A stretch of DNA of 64,000 bases, from positions 21,949,007-22,013,006 of the forward strand of contig OX326957.1 of NCBI GenBank assembly GCA_946800325.1, written 5' to 3'. Origin of the DNA: Luzula sylvatica (Eukaryota > Streptophyta > Magnoliopsida > Poales > Juncaceae). Below, in pieces: positions 1 through 10,144 of the stretch. Each line of letters opens with the position of its first letter. The stretch's first letter is position 1. The position numbers were made by a program, and so were the translations under genes. Under the pieces are notes generated by a model. It was not told the DNA's origin and searched no databases. It saw nothing but the letters and a program-made list of their open reading frames with translations.

Positions 1-317
1 AATGTAAAAATAATTTTCTAAATTAAATTTTATTATTTTAAAAAAAATGGTTAATATTAAAATTGTTAAAACATATATTAAGATTTCTAGTTAAGTAAAT
101 ATTTCATGTCAATCTTCGAGCTTTTCATTCTTTTTTGAAGTGTACAAATAATTGTGCATCGGTTCGAAACATATATTAACATCCATAAAATTGTTATCAT
201 AACTTTCGAAATTGTTATAAGGTTATTTATATATTTAATTTTTGTTTTTAGGATTGTAAGTAAATTCATAACACTTCCTGGACTTTTCATGCTCTAGAGA
301 TGTGTATGAATGAATAA

Positions 318-470
318 TTATCGGACTCTTAACACTCTTAACACTCGACACTCTTAACTCTCGACACTCGACACTCATGAAATTAGTATGCGATAGTATA
401 TATTAGTATATGTATATCATTCTCTTCACACTCGGCATTCTTAGCCCTCTTAACAATTCTTAACACTCTT
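318..470. repeat. Degenerate ACACTC/GACACTC tandem repeat
   Basis: Short units of the type ACACTCTTA and CGACACTCG recur in direct orientation before the transposase gene of the CACTA element. The rest of 1-577 is AT-rich DNA in which no gene is seen. The repeat is probably part of the element's leader region. Confidence 0.5.
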
Positions 471-577
471 AATATTAGTTTGTATACATTAGTAAATATA
501 TATACAACTCGTTTAGTATTTCTTATCCAATTCTAATGTCCATTTCTAACGCGTTCTATTTTTAAATATTAGAATAT

Positions 578-1818
578 TTGTCTATGGATTCCGATCGTTC
601 ATGGATGTACAATCGCATAGTGGATCGTTTCGTTAGTAATGATTTTTGGAATGGAATGATTCGTTTTCTTGAATTTGCTTTCTCTCGGCCTGAAAATGTG
701 CAATTGGATAGGCAAGGCAAGGCCTGCGTGCGTTGTCCTTGTGTACCTTGTCAGAATATTTCATTTCGTTCCCAAGACGTAATAGCAACACATCTTACTA
801 GTTCTGGTTTTATGCCGGATTATCTAGTTTGGTCAAGACACGGAGAGTTTAATTTTCCTTCTAATATATCAACCTCGCGAAATACTCGTGCATCTTCATC
901 ACGAAATGTCAACCCAATGGAACAAATGGTTCGCGATGCAGCGGGACCTTCTTTTGATTGGAATGAAGAGGAAAACGAAGAGGAGCATCCGAATTTTGAA
1001 GCTGCTCGTTTCTTCGAGATGCTTCGTGCTTCAGATCAGCCGTTGTGGGATGGACTTCTCGGTTCTGAAAATTCAATAATGTCCGTGGTTACCATGTTGT
1101 TGAATATAAAATCCGATTGCGAAGTAACCAAAATTGCTTTTATAGGTTTTTGCATGTAATTAAGAACTTTATCATTCCCTCCAAAAATCAATTTCCGAAG
1201 AACTTTAACGAATCAAAAAAAATGGTCAAAGGATTAGGTATGCAGTACGAGAAAATAGATGTATGTCCGAATAATTGTATGCTTTTCTATGGTGATGACA
1301 GTTCAAAGGAACAATGCGATGTATGCAAAAAAGATCGATTCAAACCGAGGGAGGAGGGAAAAAAGGGAAAACCCGTTCCATGTAAGATATTGCGTTATCT
1401 TCCCCTAACACCTCGATTGCAAAGGATGTACATGGCCAAACAAACCTCTCAACACATGACTTGGCATCGTAATGGTGTTCGTGAAAATCCGAATGTAATG
1501 ATACATCCTTCAGATGGAGAAATGTGGAAACAATTTGATTCCACTTATCCTCAATTCTCTTCCGAACCTCGAAATGTTCGGCTTGGATTGTCCACTGATG
1601 GTTTCTGTCCTTATACCCTTTCTAGCGGCAAACCTTATTCGTGTTGGCCTGTTTTCCTTGTTCCGTACAATCTTCCCCCCGGAATGAGTATGAAAGATCA
1701 GAATGTTTTCTTATCTCTCGTCATTCCCGGACCCGACCATCCAGGTATATCAGAATGTGGACCCTTTCTAGCGGCAAATCCTTTACATGGACTTGTTGAA
1801 GAAGTCAAAAGTTCGTAA
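578..1818 (+). pseudogene. TNP2-like CACTA transposase, frameshifted and truncated
   Basis: The first segment (578-about 1143) starts with a Transposase-associated domain: an acidic DRSWMYNR-type start, then Cys pairs (CVRCPCVPC) and HLTSSGFMPDY. It is followed by the start of the Transposase_21 (TNP2) region (LRASDQPLWDG, LLNIKSDCEV). The reading frame then shifts near 1143. It resumes in the frame that encodes KNFNESKKMVKGLG, a Cys-rich CPNNCMLFY...CDVCKK motif, YLPLTPRLQRMY, MTWH, HPSDGEMWKQFD, EPRNVRLGL, YSCWPVFLVPYNLPP and VIPGPDHPG. After HPG the usual continuation of the family is missing and the sequence jumps into the En/Spm C-terminal gene. The product would cut element ends if intact; this copy cannot. 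Confidence 0.88.
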
Positions 1819-2824
1819 AGGTGGCACTACATTTATCGATCGGAAGTCTTTGGCTGTCAAGGTATATCTAAAATCTGATTTAAATTATATAAACATATTA
1901 TCATATGCTCCTTGTGAAGGAGAATTACGAGGCACGAATGATCGAGAAGTACGGCGACAATTGGGCGACGGAACACGGCGATGACAATGATTTGTACCTC
2001 GCCGTGTCGGGGGGAAGATCGCATGGACGTTTCTATACGATCGATTCAGTTATCGATCCGTCCTATGTCTCCGCACCCGTTTCGTCATCGTGGTCCGCTG
2101 CCTCAGGTCAGCACGCGACATCCGCATCTCGCGAGCCTGATGATGATGCCAGATTCGAACAGATCAACAATTTACTCAAATTAAGTATGGAGCAGAATCA
2201 AAAGATGGCAGATGATCTCCGACAGAAAGAAGAGGCACAACGAAGGAACGAGGAGGCACTGCGCACGCAAGAAGAGAGACAACACGCCATGGATGCTAGA
2301 ATGGAGTCAATGCAGGCTATGATTATGCAGATGTCGCAGCAGGGTACGTACTCCCAGCGTCCATATCTCCAGCAGGTACATAAATATAATTCATTTTGAA
2401 TATTTATTCATCTCATATACATATTTATTTGTTTCGAAAGGGACAGGGCTCGGGGTCCGGATCAGTAGGACTAGGATTCGGAGGTTACGACGGTACGCAG
2501 CACGCGCAGAATCCCGGAGTGTATCAATCTCCTCCGCTTCAGAATTCGGCCGGATCGGATTTTCAGAATCTGTTCAGGTCTCCAGGTCAACAGCAGCAGC
2601 AGGTATTCGTACCCCAGGGCACGTACACGACACATCAGAATGTGACTCCTGTCCCTCAGCAGCAGTCGATTTGGCGGGTTGTTATTTTTCATTAGAGTTA
2701 ATTATTAATTTTAAATGACTTCAATTTGGAACTTATTATTCAGGATCCGGGATCGTCGCAACCATCTGTCGGAGCAGTGAATGATTTCTTGCGCAACATT
2801 GGAGCCGATGATTTGAATATGTAG
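1800..2824 (+). pseudogene. En/Spm-family (Transposase_24-like) protein, C-terminal exons
   Basis: The readable exons are about 1800-1861, 1920-2375, 2441-2677 and 2744-2824 (stop TAG), with GT-AG introns between them. The encoded text has KGGTTFIDRKSLAVK, ENYEARMIEKYGDNW, SGGRSHGRFYTIDS, a Gln/Glu/Arg-rich coiled coil (MEQNQKMADDLRQKEEAQRR) and a Gly/Gln/Ser-rich tail. This is the typical C terminus of the plant Ptta/En/Spm transposase partner. The N-terminal half is missing, lost in the same deletion that cut TNP2. The same exon layout recurs in the CACTA remnant at 55018-55714, which supports the splice model. No activity is expected. Confidence 0.8.
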
Positions 2825-3312
2825 GGTGAGTTTTTTTTATCCTGTGAGATTTGACTATGTTTCATTCTATTTGTGTATCGATTTGGACTGTATTTGTATG
2901 AATTTGGACAGTATTTGTATGGATCTCGTGCTGATGATTTGGATATTTTTTTGTTATTTATTAATATTAGAATTAATTAGTAATTAATTTCGAAATTAAT
3001 TAATTAATTCATATATTAATTTTTTTTAATTTAATTAATTAATTTGGATATTTTTTTGTTATTTATTAATATTAGAATTAATTAGTAATTAATTTCGGAA
3101 TTCATGTATTAATTATTTATTCATTAATATTTTTTAATTTAATTAATTAATAAAATAATATAATTATTTAAATAATATATAAAATAGTAAATAATTAATT
3201 AATACATACATACATTAATATTAGAATTAATTATTGCATATATTAATAAATAATTATTAAATATTATTTAAATATTATATTAATTAATTAAATATTGAAT
3301 TAAATATATTAT
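2825..3312. other. AT-rich spacer of the CACTA element
   Basis: The stretch is almost only A and T, with repeated TTAATTAATT and ATTAGAATTAATTA blocks. No coding potential is seen. It separates the protein gene from the GC-richer subterminal repeats. Confidence 0.6.
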
Positions 3313-4093
3313 TACCGACGGGCGGTAGGTACAAATAAAATAATTAAATATTGAATATTAGTATTACCGACGGGCGGTAGGTAAAAATAAACTAATTAAA
3401 TATTGAATATTAGTATTACCGACGGGCGGTAGGTAAAAATTACGAACATTTGTTGCGATCCGTCGGAAATAAAAACGGTCGGTACAACCATTCACCCTCG
3501 GGCCGTCGGAAATATCAAAACCGTCGAAAACGCCAAACCCGTCGGTGAACATGTTCCGCATCGGACTGTCGCAAAAACGAAACCGTCGCTTAGGGTTTAG
3601 GGTTTAGGGTTTAGGGTTTAGAACTGTCGCAAAAACGAAATGTCGCAAAAGCCGTCGGACTGTCGCAAAAATGGCCTGTCGCAAAAACCCTAAACCGTCG
3701 CTTAGGGTTTAGGGTTTAGGGTTTAGAACTGTCGCAAAAACCCTAAAAAACGAAACCGTCGGAAATGAAACCCTAAAAACGAAACCGTCGCTTAGGGTTT
3801 AGGGTTTAGGGTTTAGAACTGTCGCAAAAACGAAATGTCGCAAAAGCCGTCGAACTGTCGCAAAAACGGCCTGTCGCATCGGACAGTCCGACGGCCCGTC
3901 GCAAAAACGAAACCGTCGCAACGGGCGGAACATGCTCATTTCCGACGGCCCGTCGCTGATACTGACATTTCCGACGCCCACATTTCCGACGGCGTATTTC
4001 CGACGGACAACCGTTGCAAATGTCATTACCGACGGTTTTTCCCATCTTTTCCGACGGGCAGAACCGTCGGTAATGATAAAACCTGTTGTAGTG
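3313..4093. repeat. CACTA subterminal repeat region and 3' terminal inverted repeat
   Basis: Repeated blocks of ACCGACGGGCGGTAGGTA (3315, 3365, 3416) are followed by many CCGTCGG/CCGACGG and CTGTCGCAAAAAC units in both orientations. The last bases, ending in TGTTGTAGTG, are the element terminus. Such subterminal arrays are where the TNPA-type protein of this superfamily binds. No protein is encoded, although spurious open frames cross the area. Confidence 0.8.
3590..3816 (+). repeat. Three short TTTAGGG (plant telomere-type) tracts inside the CACTA end
   Basis: Runs of TTTAGGG occur at about 3590-3621, 3702-3727 and 3791-3816, each starting CGCTTAGGG and ending TTTAGAACTGTCGC. Each run holds about three to four and a half units. 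They are embedded in the subterminal repeats and were duplicated together with the flanking GTCGCAAAAAC units. Confidence 0.85.
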
Positions 4094-4574
4094 TAAGCCA
4101 AATCGTCTCGATCTTTTCCGAGGACGACACGACAGTAATGCCCCCTCCTCTCCATCCTCTACAGCGGTGCAGACACTCAATTGTTAATGGACATAGAAAC
4201 GAGGAAGCTATAGTCGATGAGGCGAGAAAACTCTAATCGATCCATGACAGATGATTTGTTGTTTTCTTCTTCTCATGATAAGGTAACTCTTGCTTGTGTA
4301 AATTTCAATTTCAAGAGTTGAATTTGCAAATTGTGCTTCGGTTTTCGAATCCGAAATGGAATTCTCTTCCAGTTAGCCCGAATTATGTACTAATTACTTT
4401 CCCAATTAGCCCCAATTCAGTCTCAAATCATGCAATTCAACTCAATAATGTTTCAATTGCACATTTAGACCTTAATTGAGTTCTAGCTAAGTTCTGATTG
4501 TGCAAATGAGCATCAATCAAAGCTCGATTTATATATATTTGACCTAATTTTTTTTTAGATAAATACAGATGCAC
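4094..4574. other. Unassigned stretch after the CACTA terminus
   Basis: This moderately AT-rich DNA has CCCAATTAGCCCC/CAATTCAG-like text around 4370-4440. No open frame resembles a known protein. It leads into the mosaic of host gene scraps. Confidence 0.4.
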
Positions 4575-4803
4575 TTGCATTGGTGAGGCGAGATATACCG
4601 ATTGGGATCTGGCCGGTGAATCCCGAGTTAGATAAGTTCAGATAAGTGAGATTTAGAAAACGTTCGAAACCTGTTTGTGGAAAAGAAATTTTATCGAACA
4701 GGTTGTAGGCGAGGCTGAGATTCTCTAGCGAGGTGAGGTTAAAGAGAGATGGTTCGAGATTGAGTGAGGTCACTCCATCGGTGAACCGATCACATTTGAC
4801 TCC
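4575..4803 (-). pseudogene. Fragment of a leucine-rich-repeat receptor-like protein
   Basis: On the minus strand the frame reads KCDRFTDGVTSLNLEPSLFN, LTSLENLSLAYNLFDKISFP and LNLTYLNLSNSGFTGQIP. This is the start of the LRR domain of plant receptor-like proteins (Cf/RLP class): the end of the N-terminal cap, then three LRRs with LxxLxLxxN and GxIP signatures. The family is normally 800-1000 residues, and only about 75 remain. There is no signal peptide, start codon or transmembrane part. It lies head to head with ubiquitin, KH and VAMP scraps, so it was probably captured and moved rather than left by local decay. Confidence 0.75.
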
Positions 4804-4914
4804 TTGTCCCTAGTCGCGCCCTACTTCTCCCTATTGAAGCTTATTCTTTCACCAGAACGGAAAGATCGCTCTTTTCTTTGCTATTACTTGAGAGAGAAAT
4901 TAAGAAAAAGAAAG

Positions 4915-4962
4915 ATGCAGATTTTCGTGAAAACCCTAATTGGAAAGACGATCACTCTCGAG
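4915..4962 (+). pseudogene. 5' end of a ubiquitin coding sequence
   Basis: From the ATG at 4915 the frame reads MQIFVKTLIGKTITLE, which is the first 16 residues of ubiquitin with Thr9 replaced by Ile. The match then stops abruptly and the frame reaches TAG at 4972-4974. Ubiquitin has 76 residues, so only the first strand-turn-strand is present. The adjoining sequence belongs to a KH-domain protein, so this is a fragment junction and not a normal ubiquitin gene. Confidence 0.75.
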
Positions 4963-5028
4963 ACTGGATACTAGGAAAAGGCTGCGGCTATAAAAAGCAT
5001 GCAGGCCAAATCTGGTACTCGTATTCAG
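4963..5028 (+). pseudogene. KH-domain fragment, frameshifted
   Basis: Directly after the ubiquitin piece one frame gives ILGKGCG and the next gives IKSMQAKSGTRIQ. Together they correspond to the GXXG loop and following helix of a KH RNA-binding domain of the FUBP type found in plant proteins. A small indel near 4987-4992 separates the two halves. About 20 residues of a domain that is normally about 70 long remain. The call is by motif only and is less certain than the neighbouring pieces. Confidence 0.55.
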
Positions 5029-5118
5029 GTTTGCTTTCGAGACTGGATTCGAAGTTTAAAAGAGCCAAATACCCTCAGTTTCTGAATGATTAATTTCTTG
5101 GTTGACTTTTGCGATTTA

Positions 5119-5180
5119 GGAATGTGATGATTGAAAATATCGACAAAGTTCTAGAGAGAGGAGAGAGACTGGAAGTGTTG
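5119..5180 (+). pseudogene. VAMP72-type R-SNARE fragment
   Basis: After a plausible intron end (GCGATTTAG) the frame reads NVMIENIDKVLERGERLEVL. This matches the start of the R-SNARE helix of plant VAMP72 proteins, where a VMMENIEKVL-type segment is diagnostic. Those proteins mediate vesicle fusion at the plasma membrane and endomembranes. Only about 20 residues are present, with no longin domain or membrane anchor. The sequence around the intron end (TAATTTCTTGGTTGACTTTT) is repeated at about 5206-5226, showing a local duplication of about 115 bp. Confidence 0.6.
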
Positions 5181-5199
5181 GAGGAGATTCCGTGTTTAC

Positions 5200-5624
5200 G
5201 ATATATAATTTCTTGGTTGACTTTTACTATTTCGGAATGTGTTTGTGTTGTGATTTGGTGCCTATTGTTCGACTGGTTGGTTGTGTCTTCACTATTGATT
5301 TAAAGTAATATGGCTGCTTGGTTTCACTTTATACTATTTTGTTTTGTTTCGCTTCATTTTTTATTGTTTTCATGATATATTTTTCTTATTTATGTATCGT
5401 AATCATGTTTACATAAATTCTAGTATAAATTAGTTATCAGTTTGTATTTAGTTTTTGTAATTGGATAAATTGTCGACAAAACTATATGGAAAATAATTCA
5501 TGGGACGGTTGAGATTCAAAATTAACCCCCAAGTGCTGCCCCCTGCCCTCAGACCCCTCTTAACTGTTGACCCCTCTTTAACTATTGAACATATATTAGA
5601 ATCCTAAGCCAAAATTTATTATGA
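5200..5624. other. Unassigned stretch between gene-fragment mosaic and AT array
   Basis: T-rich DNA contains the second copy of the VAMP-associated intron end. It is followed by a C-rich patch (5525-5585) with repeated ACCCCTCTTAACTGTTGACC-like text. No coding sequence is recognised. Confidence 0.4.
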
Positions 5625-6575
5625 TCAGGTAATAATATACGATTGAATTTAGCAAAATGTATGATTAAATTTAACAGAATATATGATTCAATTTAACAGA
5701 ACATATGATTAAATTTAACATAATATATGATTAAATTTATCAGAACATATGATTAAATTTAACAGAATATATGATTAAATTTATCAGAATATATGACTAA
5801 ATTTAACAGAATATATGATTAATTTTATCAGAATATATGATTAAATTTATCAGAATATATGACTAAATTTAACATAATATATGATTAAATTTAACAGAAT
5901 ATATGATTGAATTTACTAAAATATAGTTAATTATCCGATGAACACGATCATTAATTTTCATATAATCAGCAAAATATATTATTGAATTTCGCAAAATATA
6001 CGATTAAATTTAACAGAACATACAATTGAATTTACTAAAATATAGTTAATTACCCTATGAATACGATCATTAATTTCATATAATTCACAAAATATATGAT
6101 TAAATTTAGCACAATATACGATTAAATTTCACAGAATATACGATTGAATTTACTAAAATATAGTTAATTATCCGATGAATACGATCATTAATTTCATATA
6201 ATTCAGCAAAATATATTATTGAATTTAGCAAAATATATGATTAAATTTAACATAATATATGATTAAATTTAACAAAATATACGATTGATTTAGCAAAATA
6301 TAGTTAATTATCTGATGAACATGATGATTAATTTCATATAATTCAGCAAAATATATTATTGAATTTAGCAAAATATACGATTAAATTTAACAAAATATAT
6401 GATTTAACAGAATATATGATTAAATTTGACAGAATATATGATTAAATTTATCAGAATATATGATTAAATTTAACATAATATATGATTAAATTTAGCAGAA
6501 TATATGATTAAATTTAACAGAATATATGATTGAATTTAACAAAATATAGTTAATTATGCGATGAACATAATCATT
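5625..6575 (+). repeat. Left AT-rich minisatellite array of the fold-back unit
   Basis: Tandem units like ATATGATTAAATTTAACAGA occur about 40 times with variants (AACATA, ATCAGA, AGCAAA). They are interrupted by a marker block containing GTTAATTATCCGATGAACA and GATCATTAATTTCATATAATT near 5947, 6065, 6183, 6323 and 6569. The marker spacing is irregular (118, 118, 140 and 246 bp). Confidence 0.9.
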
Positions 6576-8094
6576 AAAATATACTGTTTATTTCAACAAA
6601 TAATAATATAGAAAAATATTATTGGTCCTTATATTTTTTGTGTGAATGTTATATATAATAAATTTGTTCTTTTTAATCAAATAAATGCTTAAGTTTTTCG
6701 ATGGGTAGAAAATTTCTATTTCTACTACTTCTACATACGTCTCTCTTTACCTCTAAATCTCCAAAATAATTACATCTCCACAAAATGTATCGCCAAGAAT
6801 GTCCACTTTTATACTTCACACCCTCATCACAAAAAATTTGTTCTGATTATCGACGAAGATAGCAACTCAGTCGATTGTCCTGATTTTTCCACCTCATCTT
6901 CTTCTCACAATTCAGATTTGTTTCTCTTGTGATTCGATCAAGTTCTCTTCCATGGTCCTTCTTGCGAAATGTCCAATGAGCTCTGTTGCGGGATTCCTGC
7001 TGCGGGACAATACGATGACAAGGGCTGATGATGTGTCACATGTGGATATGCAACCAACTCCTGCTTGTGGAAGGAAAAAATATTGTCAACAATTTAATTT
7101 TTTCGTGGTTCTTTTTATATATTCCCACTATAATTATTACTGTTGGAAATGTACAAAAAAAGAAAACAAATACTGATTCGTGCCCCAACAATATTGAAAA
7201 TTACTTAAACGCCCCTGTCGACTTGCGATTTATATTTTTGTTTATGAAGGTGCCTTTATCATTTGGAATGAAGATAAATTCGGCGAGTGAAACATTACGA
7301 CGTTACATTAAACCTCCACCGTCGATCAAATCTGGTTCGAATTTCAAATAATGCCCAAGATTGGTTGGAATATCAGACTTCAATTGGGGATCCTAAAATC
7401 TCCAATTCTCGTGTATGTTCTCTTATTTATAATCACCTCCTCCACTGTTGTAATCTCTTAATTATCAAGATTCACAAAAATGAAAAACAAAATCAAACGG
7501 CAATCCTAATGAAATGAACAAATTGAATGTTTTTTTCAATGGAAAAGGGAGAGATAATTCACCAGGTGGAGAAATTACGAAATTATCCTTGAAATTGATG
7601 TTTTTTTTTTCTTTTCTAGTTCAGCAATGGCCAAATTAGGGTTCCATTTCACGAGTTCTAAAGCGTCTTGGATCAGAATGTCGTTTTGCTAAATCAGAAT
7701 GTCAATTTACGAGTTCCAAATTAGGGTTCAAATTAAGCTCGCATCAGAATGTCGTTTTACTGAATCATGCATCTTGGATCTTGCTTTTAGGGAAATATGA
7801 AGAGTGTGTGGATCATAGCAGGGCAGTCCGAAGAGTGTGTGGATGTACCTGTCCAAAAGCGAGCTTAGATCGTAGCAGGGTCGTTCGTCATGGTTGTCGT
7901 TGTCAGTGTCGTAACAAGATCGTATAAGGGTCATTAGCGATGGATCGTAGCAGGATAACATGGTCGTTCGCCATATCGTTTGCCAGAGTATGTGGGAAGA
8001 GAAATGGAGAGGGTGGATAGAGAAGGAAGAGGAAAGAAAGGGATTTGCGACAGAGAAAGAAAGGCGGAGGTTGTAATATCCTTTCGCGTAGCGT
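6576..8094. other. Interior of the fold-back unit, left part, unassigned
   Basis: The area 6900-7520 is less AT-biased and has open stretches on the plus strand, for example around 7028-7351 and a piece reading NAQDWLEYQTSIGDPKISNS at 7341-7400. I do not recognise any of them. The area 7740-7960 has GATCGTAGCAGGG-like direct repeats. These may be further captured host scraps, but no family can be named. Confidence 0.35.
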
Positions 8095-8194
8095 GGATTC
8101 GATTTGTGGATTCGATACGTGGATTCTCCTTAGCAGCCCTATATATACAGGGCTGCTAAGGAGAATCCACAAATGGAATCCACAAATCGAATCC
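8095..8194. repeat. 100-bp palindromic MITE-like hairpin
   Basis: The left arm starts GGATTCGATTTGTGGATTC and ends CCTTAGCAGCCCT. After an 8-base loop (ATATATAC) the right arm returns AGGGCTGCTAAGG and ends CACAAATCGAATCC. The inner 24 bp of each arm pair perfectly and the outer parts pair with small indels. The half arm at 13573-13618 belongs to the same family. No target duplication is convincing. Confidence 0.85.
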
Positions 8195-8235
8195 AGCAGA
8201 CGGAGGGGTATTTTCGTAATTATCCAAATTCATTA

Positions 8236-8560
8236 GCTTCTCGCGCTCCAATCTCCACTCTTCTTCCGGCGACACAGTTCTGTTTCCGCCCCTTGCGACA
8301 CCGATCCTTCTCTTTTCTGAACTACTCAAAACCCTAATTCCTACTTCGCCACCACTTCGCCGCCGGCCTCCATAGATCACGTGCTACTCACGTGACTAGT
8401 CCTTCTTCTCCGGTTCATTTCCTCGAAGCATAACTGAGAGGAAAGCAATGGTCACGATCTTCTAGTCGGAACAATCGTACGGCGGAGATTGTCTAGTCGT
8501 TTTCTGTTTCCCCCCTCGTCCTCCCTACGTGAGTTAATCATTGGTAATTGATTTTCCTTT
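8236..8560 (+). other. GC-richer, promoter/5'UTR-like stretch without an attached gene
   Basis: CT-rich text (CTCTTCTTCCGGCGACAC, ACTTCGCCGCCGGCC) resembles a plant 5' untranslated exon and ends in a possible splice donor (CTACGTGAGTTAATC, about 8525). The PSS1-like exons start 400 bp downstream, so this could be the 5' part of the captured gene. However, the first coding exons of that gene are missing, so the link is only a guess. Confidence 0.3.
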
Positions 8561-8965
8561 CTTCTCATTTCTTGCCTTTTCTTTGTTTTTTATTGTTCGA
8601 GAAATGAAATTGAGATGAAGCTCCATTTTTTTTATGTACCATGTTTTTGTTTCTCCTCGAGTATGAGTAATTTTGGATTTGGAGTCGTTTTTGTCTGTTT
8701 ATTGATTCTAAACTATTATTTCCAGCCTTTTTGCATTTATTTTGCATGTATTTGAGTTTTTATTATAAAAAGGTTGATTCTTTTGTTTAAAATTATGCAA
8801 TTTTGAGGCGTAAAATCAGGTATATTGTTGTTAAATCCTGGTATATATTTTTTTTTATCTCAATCGAAGAGCCCATGAATAACTTCAGATTAATTTTAAA
8901 CCAATTTTTCATTTGAATTCGATTCGTATACTGAATTCATTCCAATTCGATTTTGTTTCTTTTTT

Positions 8966-9776
8966 GATGCGAGACAATACATGAAATTTCTCCATCCTGA
9001 TCTCGGCGTTGGTAATATATTTCATTAAAAAAATTCTTGTTCAATTATAATTATAATTTTGATTTTTAGTTATTTTTTCTTAATTTTGAAATAGAATTGC
9101 CAGAGAGATCATATGGGGTTGATTGTCGAATTTACGTGCCAGAAAGCTCAAAATCCAAATTCATCAATATTTATGTAAGAAAATTAAATGAAAATTCACG
9201 AAAATCCCCCTGTATTGTGCCCTAATTGCAAATTAAACACTACGCGATTGATGAAATGATGAATTGTTTCGAAATATATTATTTGAAATATACTGAAATT
9301 GAAAATTAGGGTTTTTCTTTGGATACTCTGTTTGACGAATTTGTTCCCGCGCACGTCTTGGGATGGTGGGGCAAAGCCATCATGATCCGAAACCAACCCC
9401 TCTTGTGGGTCCTCTCCATTGGATTCGAGCTAATGGAGGTCTCCATTCATTTTCTCCTTTCAATTCCATTTACCCCTTTTTTACTCGTGAACATAATTAA
9501 TTAAATCGGTAATAAATTAATGCAGTTTACATTCAGGCACATGTTGCCGAATTTCAACGAGTGTTGGTGGGACAGTATTGTTCTCGATATCCTCATTTGC
9601 AATTGGTTTGGTAATTAATTCAATCTATTATATTCATTTTTAATTAATACCAATTTAATTAAATATTTTTTTTATATATTTTAGGTATTTGGGCAGGAAT
9701 GAAAACAGTGAGATATTTCGACGGCAAAACATACAAATGGGTCGGTTTAAGTCGCCAACCTAATATGATTGCCGAG
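8966..9776 (+). pseudogene. PSS1: Phosphatidylserine synthase (base-exchange type) gene fragment with introns
   Basis: Five exons can be read: 8966-9011 (DARQYMKFLHPDLGV), 9095-9174 ([17 protein letters not shown]...), 9322-9438 ([19 protein letters not shown], then [13 protein letters not shown]), 9526-9610 ([17 protein letters not shown]...) and 9685-9776 ([20 protein letters not shown], then [10 protein letters not shown]). They are strongly similar to the catalytic core of plant PSS1, an ER membrane enzyme exchanging serine for the head group of phospholipids. Most introns keep GT and AG. The acceptors before exons 1 and 3 appear to lack AG (TTTTTGATGC, TTTCTTTGGAT). The N-terminal membrane segments and the C terminus after SRQPN are absent. 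A 35-base piece of the last exon is repeated at about 9830-9863. Retained introns show that genomic DNA, not mRNA, was captured. Confidence 0.88.
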
Positions 9777-9825
9777 GTATATTAATATTAATCATTTATT
9801 TTTATTTTTCTTATATATATATTTT

Positions 9826-9865
9826 TTTGGGTATTTGGGCAGGAATGAAAACAGTGAGATATTTT
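9826..9865 (+). repeat. Duplicate of the start of the last PSS1 exon
   Basis: GGTATTTGGGCAGGAATG and the following AAAACAGTGAGATATTT repeat the sequence at 9684-9718 after 145 bp. The copy stops at a T run. It is a local direct duplication at the edge of the captured fragment. Confidence 0.85.
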
Positions 9866-10144
9866 TTTTTTGTAGTATGACTAATGTGTATTATATGTTT
9901 GTGATTTTTATGATTTGTATGAAATTTAGTGATTTTTGTAATTTTATGAAATTTTGTGAATTATGTGAAAAAAAAATCAAAATAATTATTCGTGCAAGAG
10001 ACAATTGTATTGTTTATGAGAGTGGTGCATCACATGATAATATAAATTAGTTTATTTTCCTATAATCATCACCGGAATAAACCTTAATACATACCAATAA
10101 TAACGAGATAAATTAAATATAAATTATCTCAACCAACGTATTTA

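Larger units (their letters stand above)
1..4093 (+). mobile_element. CACTA (En/Spm-type) DNA transposon, 3' portion, internally deleted
   Basis: The element runs in from beyond the left edge of the window and ends at 4093 with TGTTGTAGTG, the reverse complement of a CACTACAACA terminus. Inside it are a TNP2-like transposase (578-1818), the C-terminal part of a second En/Spm-family protein (1800-2824), an AT-rich spacer and GC-richer subterminal repeats (3313-4093). The 5' terminus is not in the window, so the 3-bp TSD cannot be confirmed; TAA follows the 3' end. Family assignment rests on the terminus plus two recognisable protein domains. The element is not autonomous because TNP2 is frameshifted and cut short. 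Confidence 0.85.

Noticed and set aside
3590..3816. A true chromosome end or internal telomere fusion
   Set aside because: The runs are only three to four and a half units long, repeated three times with shared non-telomeric borders inside a transposon.
3799..4236. Overlapping Arg-rich frames on both strands
   Set aside because: They are produced by the GC-rich CCGTCGG subterminal repeats of the CACTA element.
5625..6575. Regular repeats as a possible CRISPR-like array
   Set aside because: Units are directly adjacent AT-rich minisatellites without unique spacers, in a eukaryotic genome.
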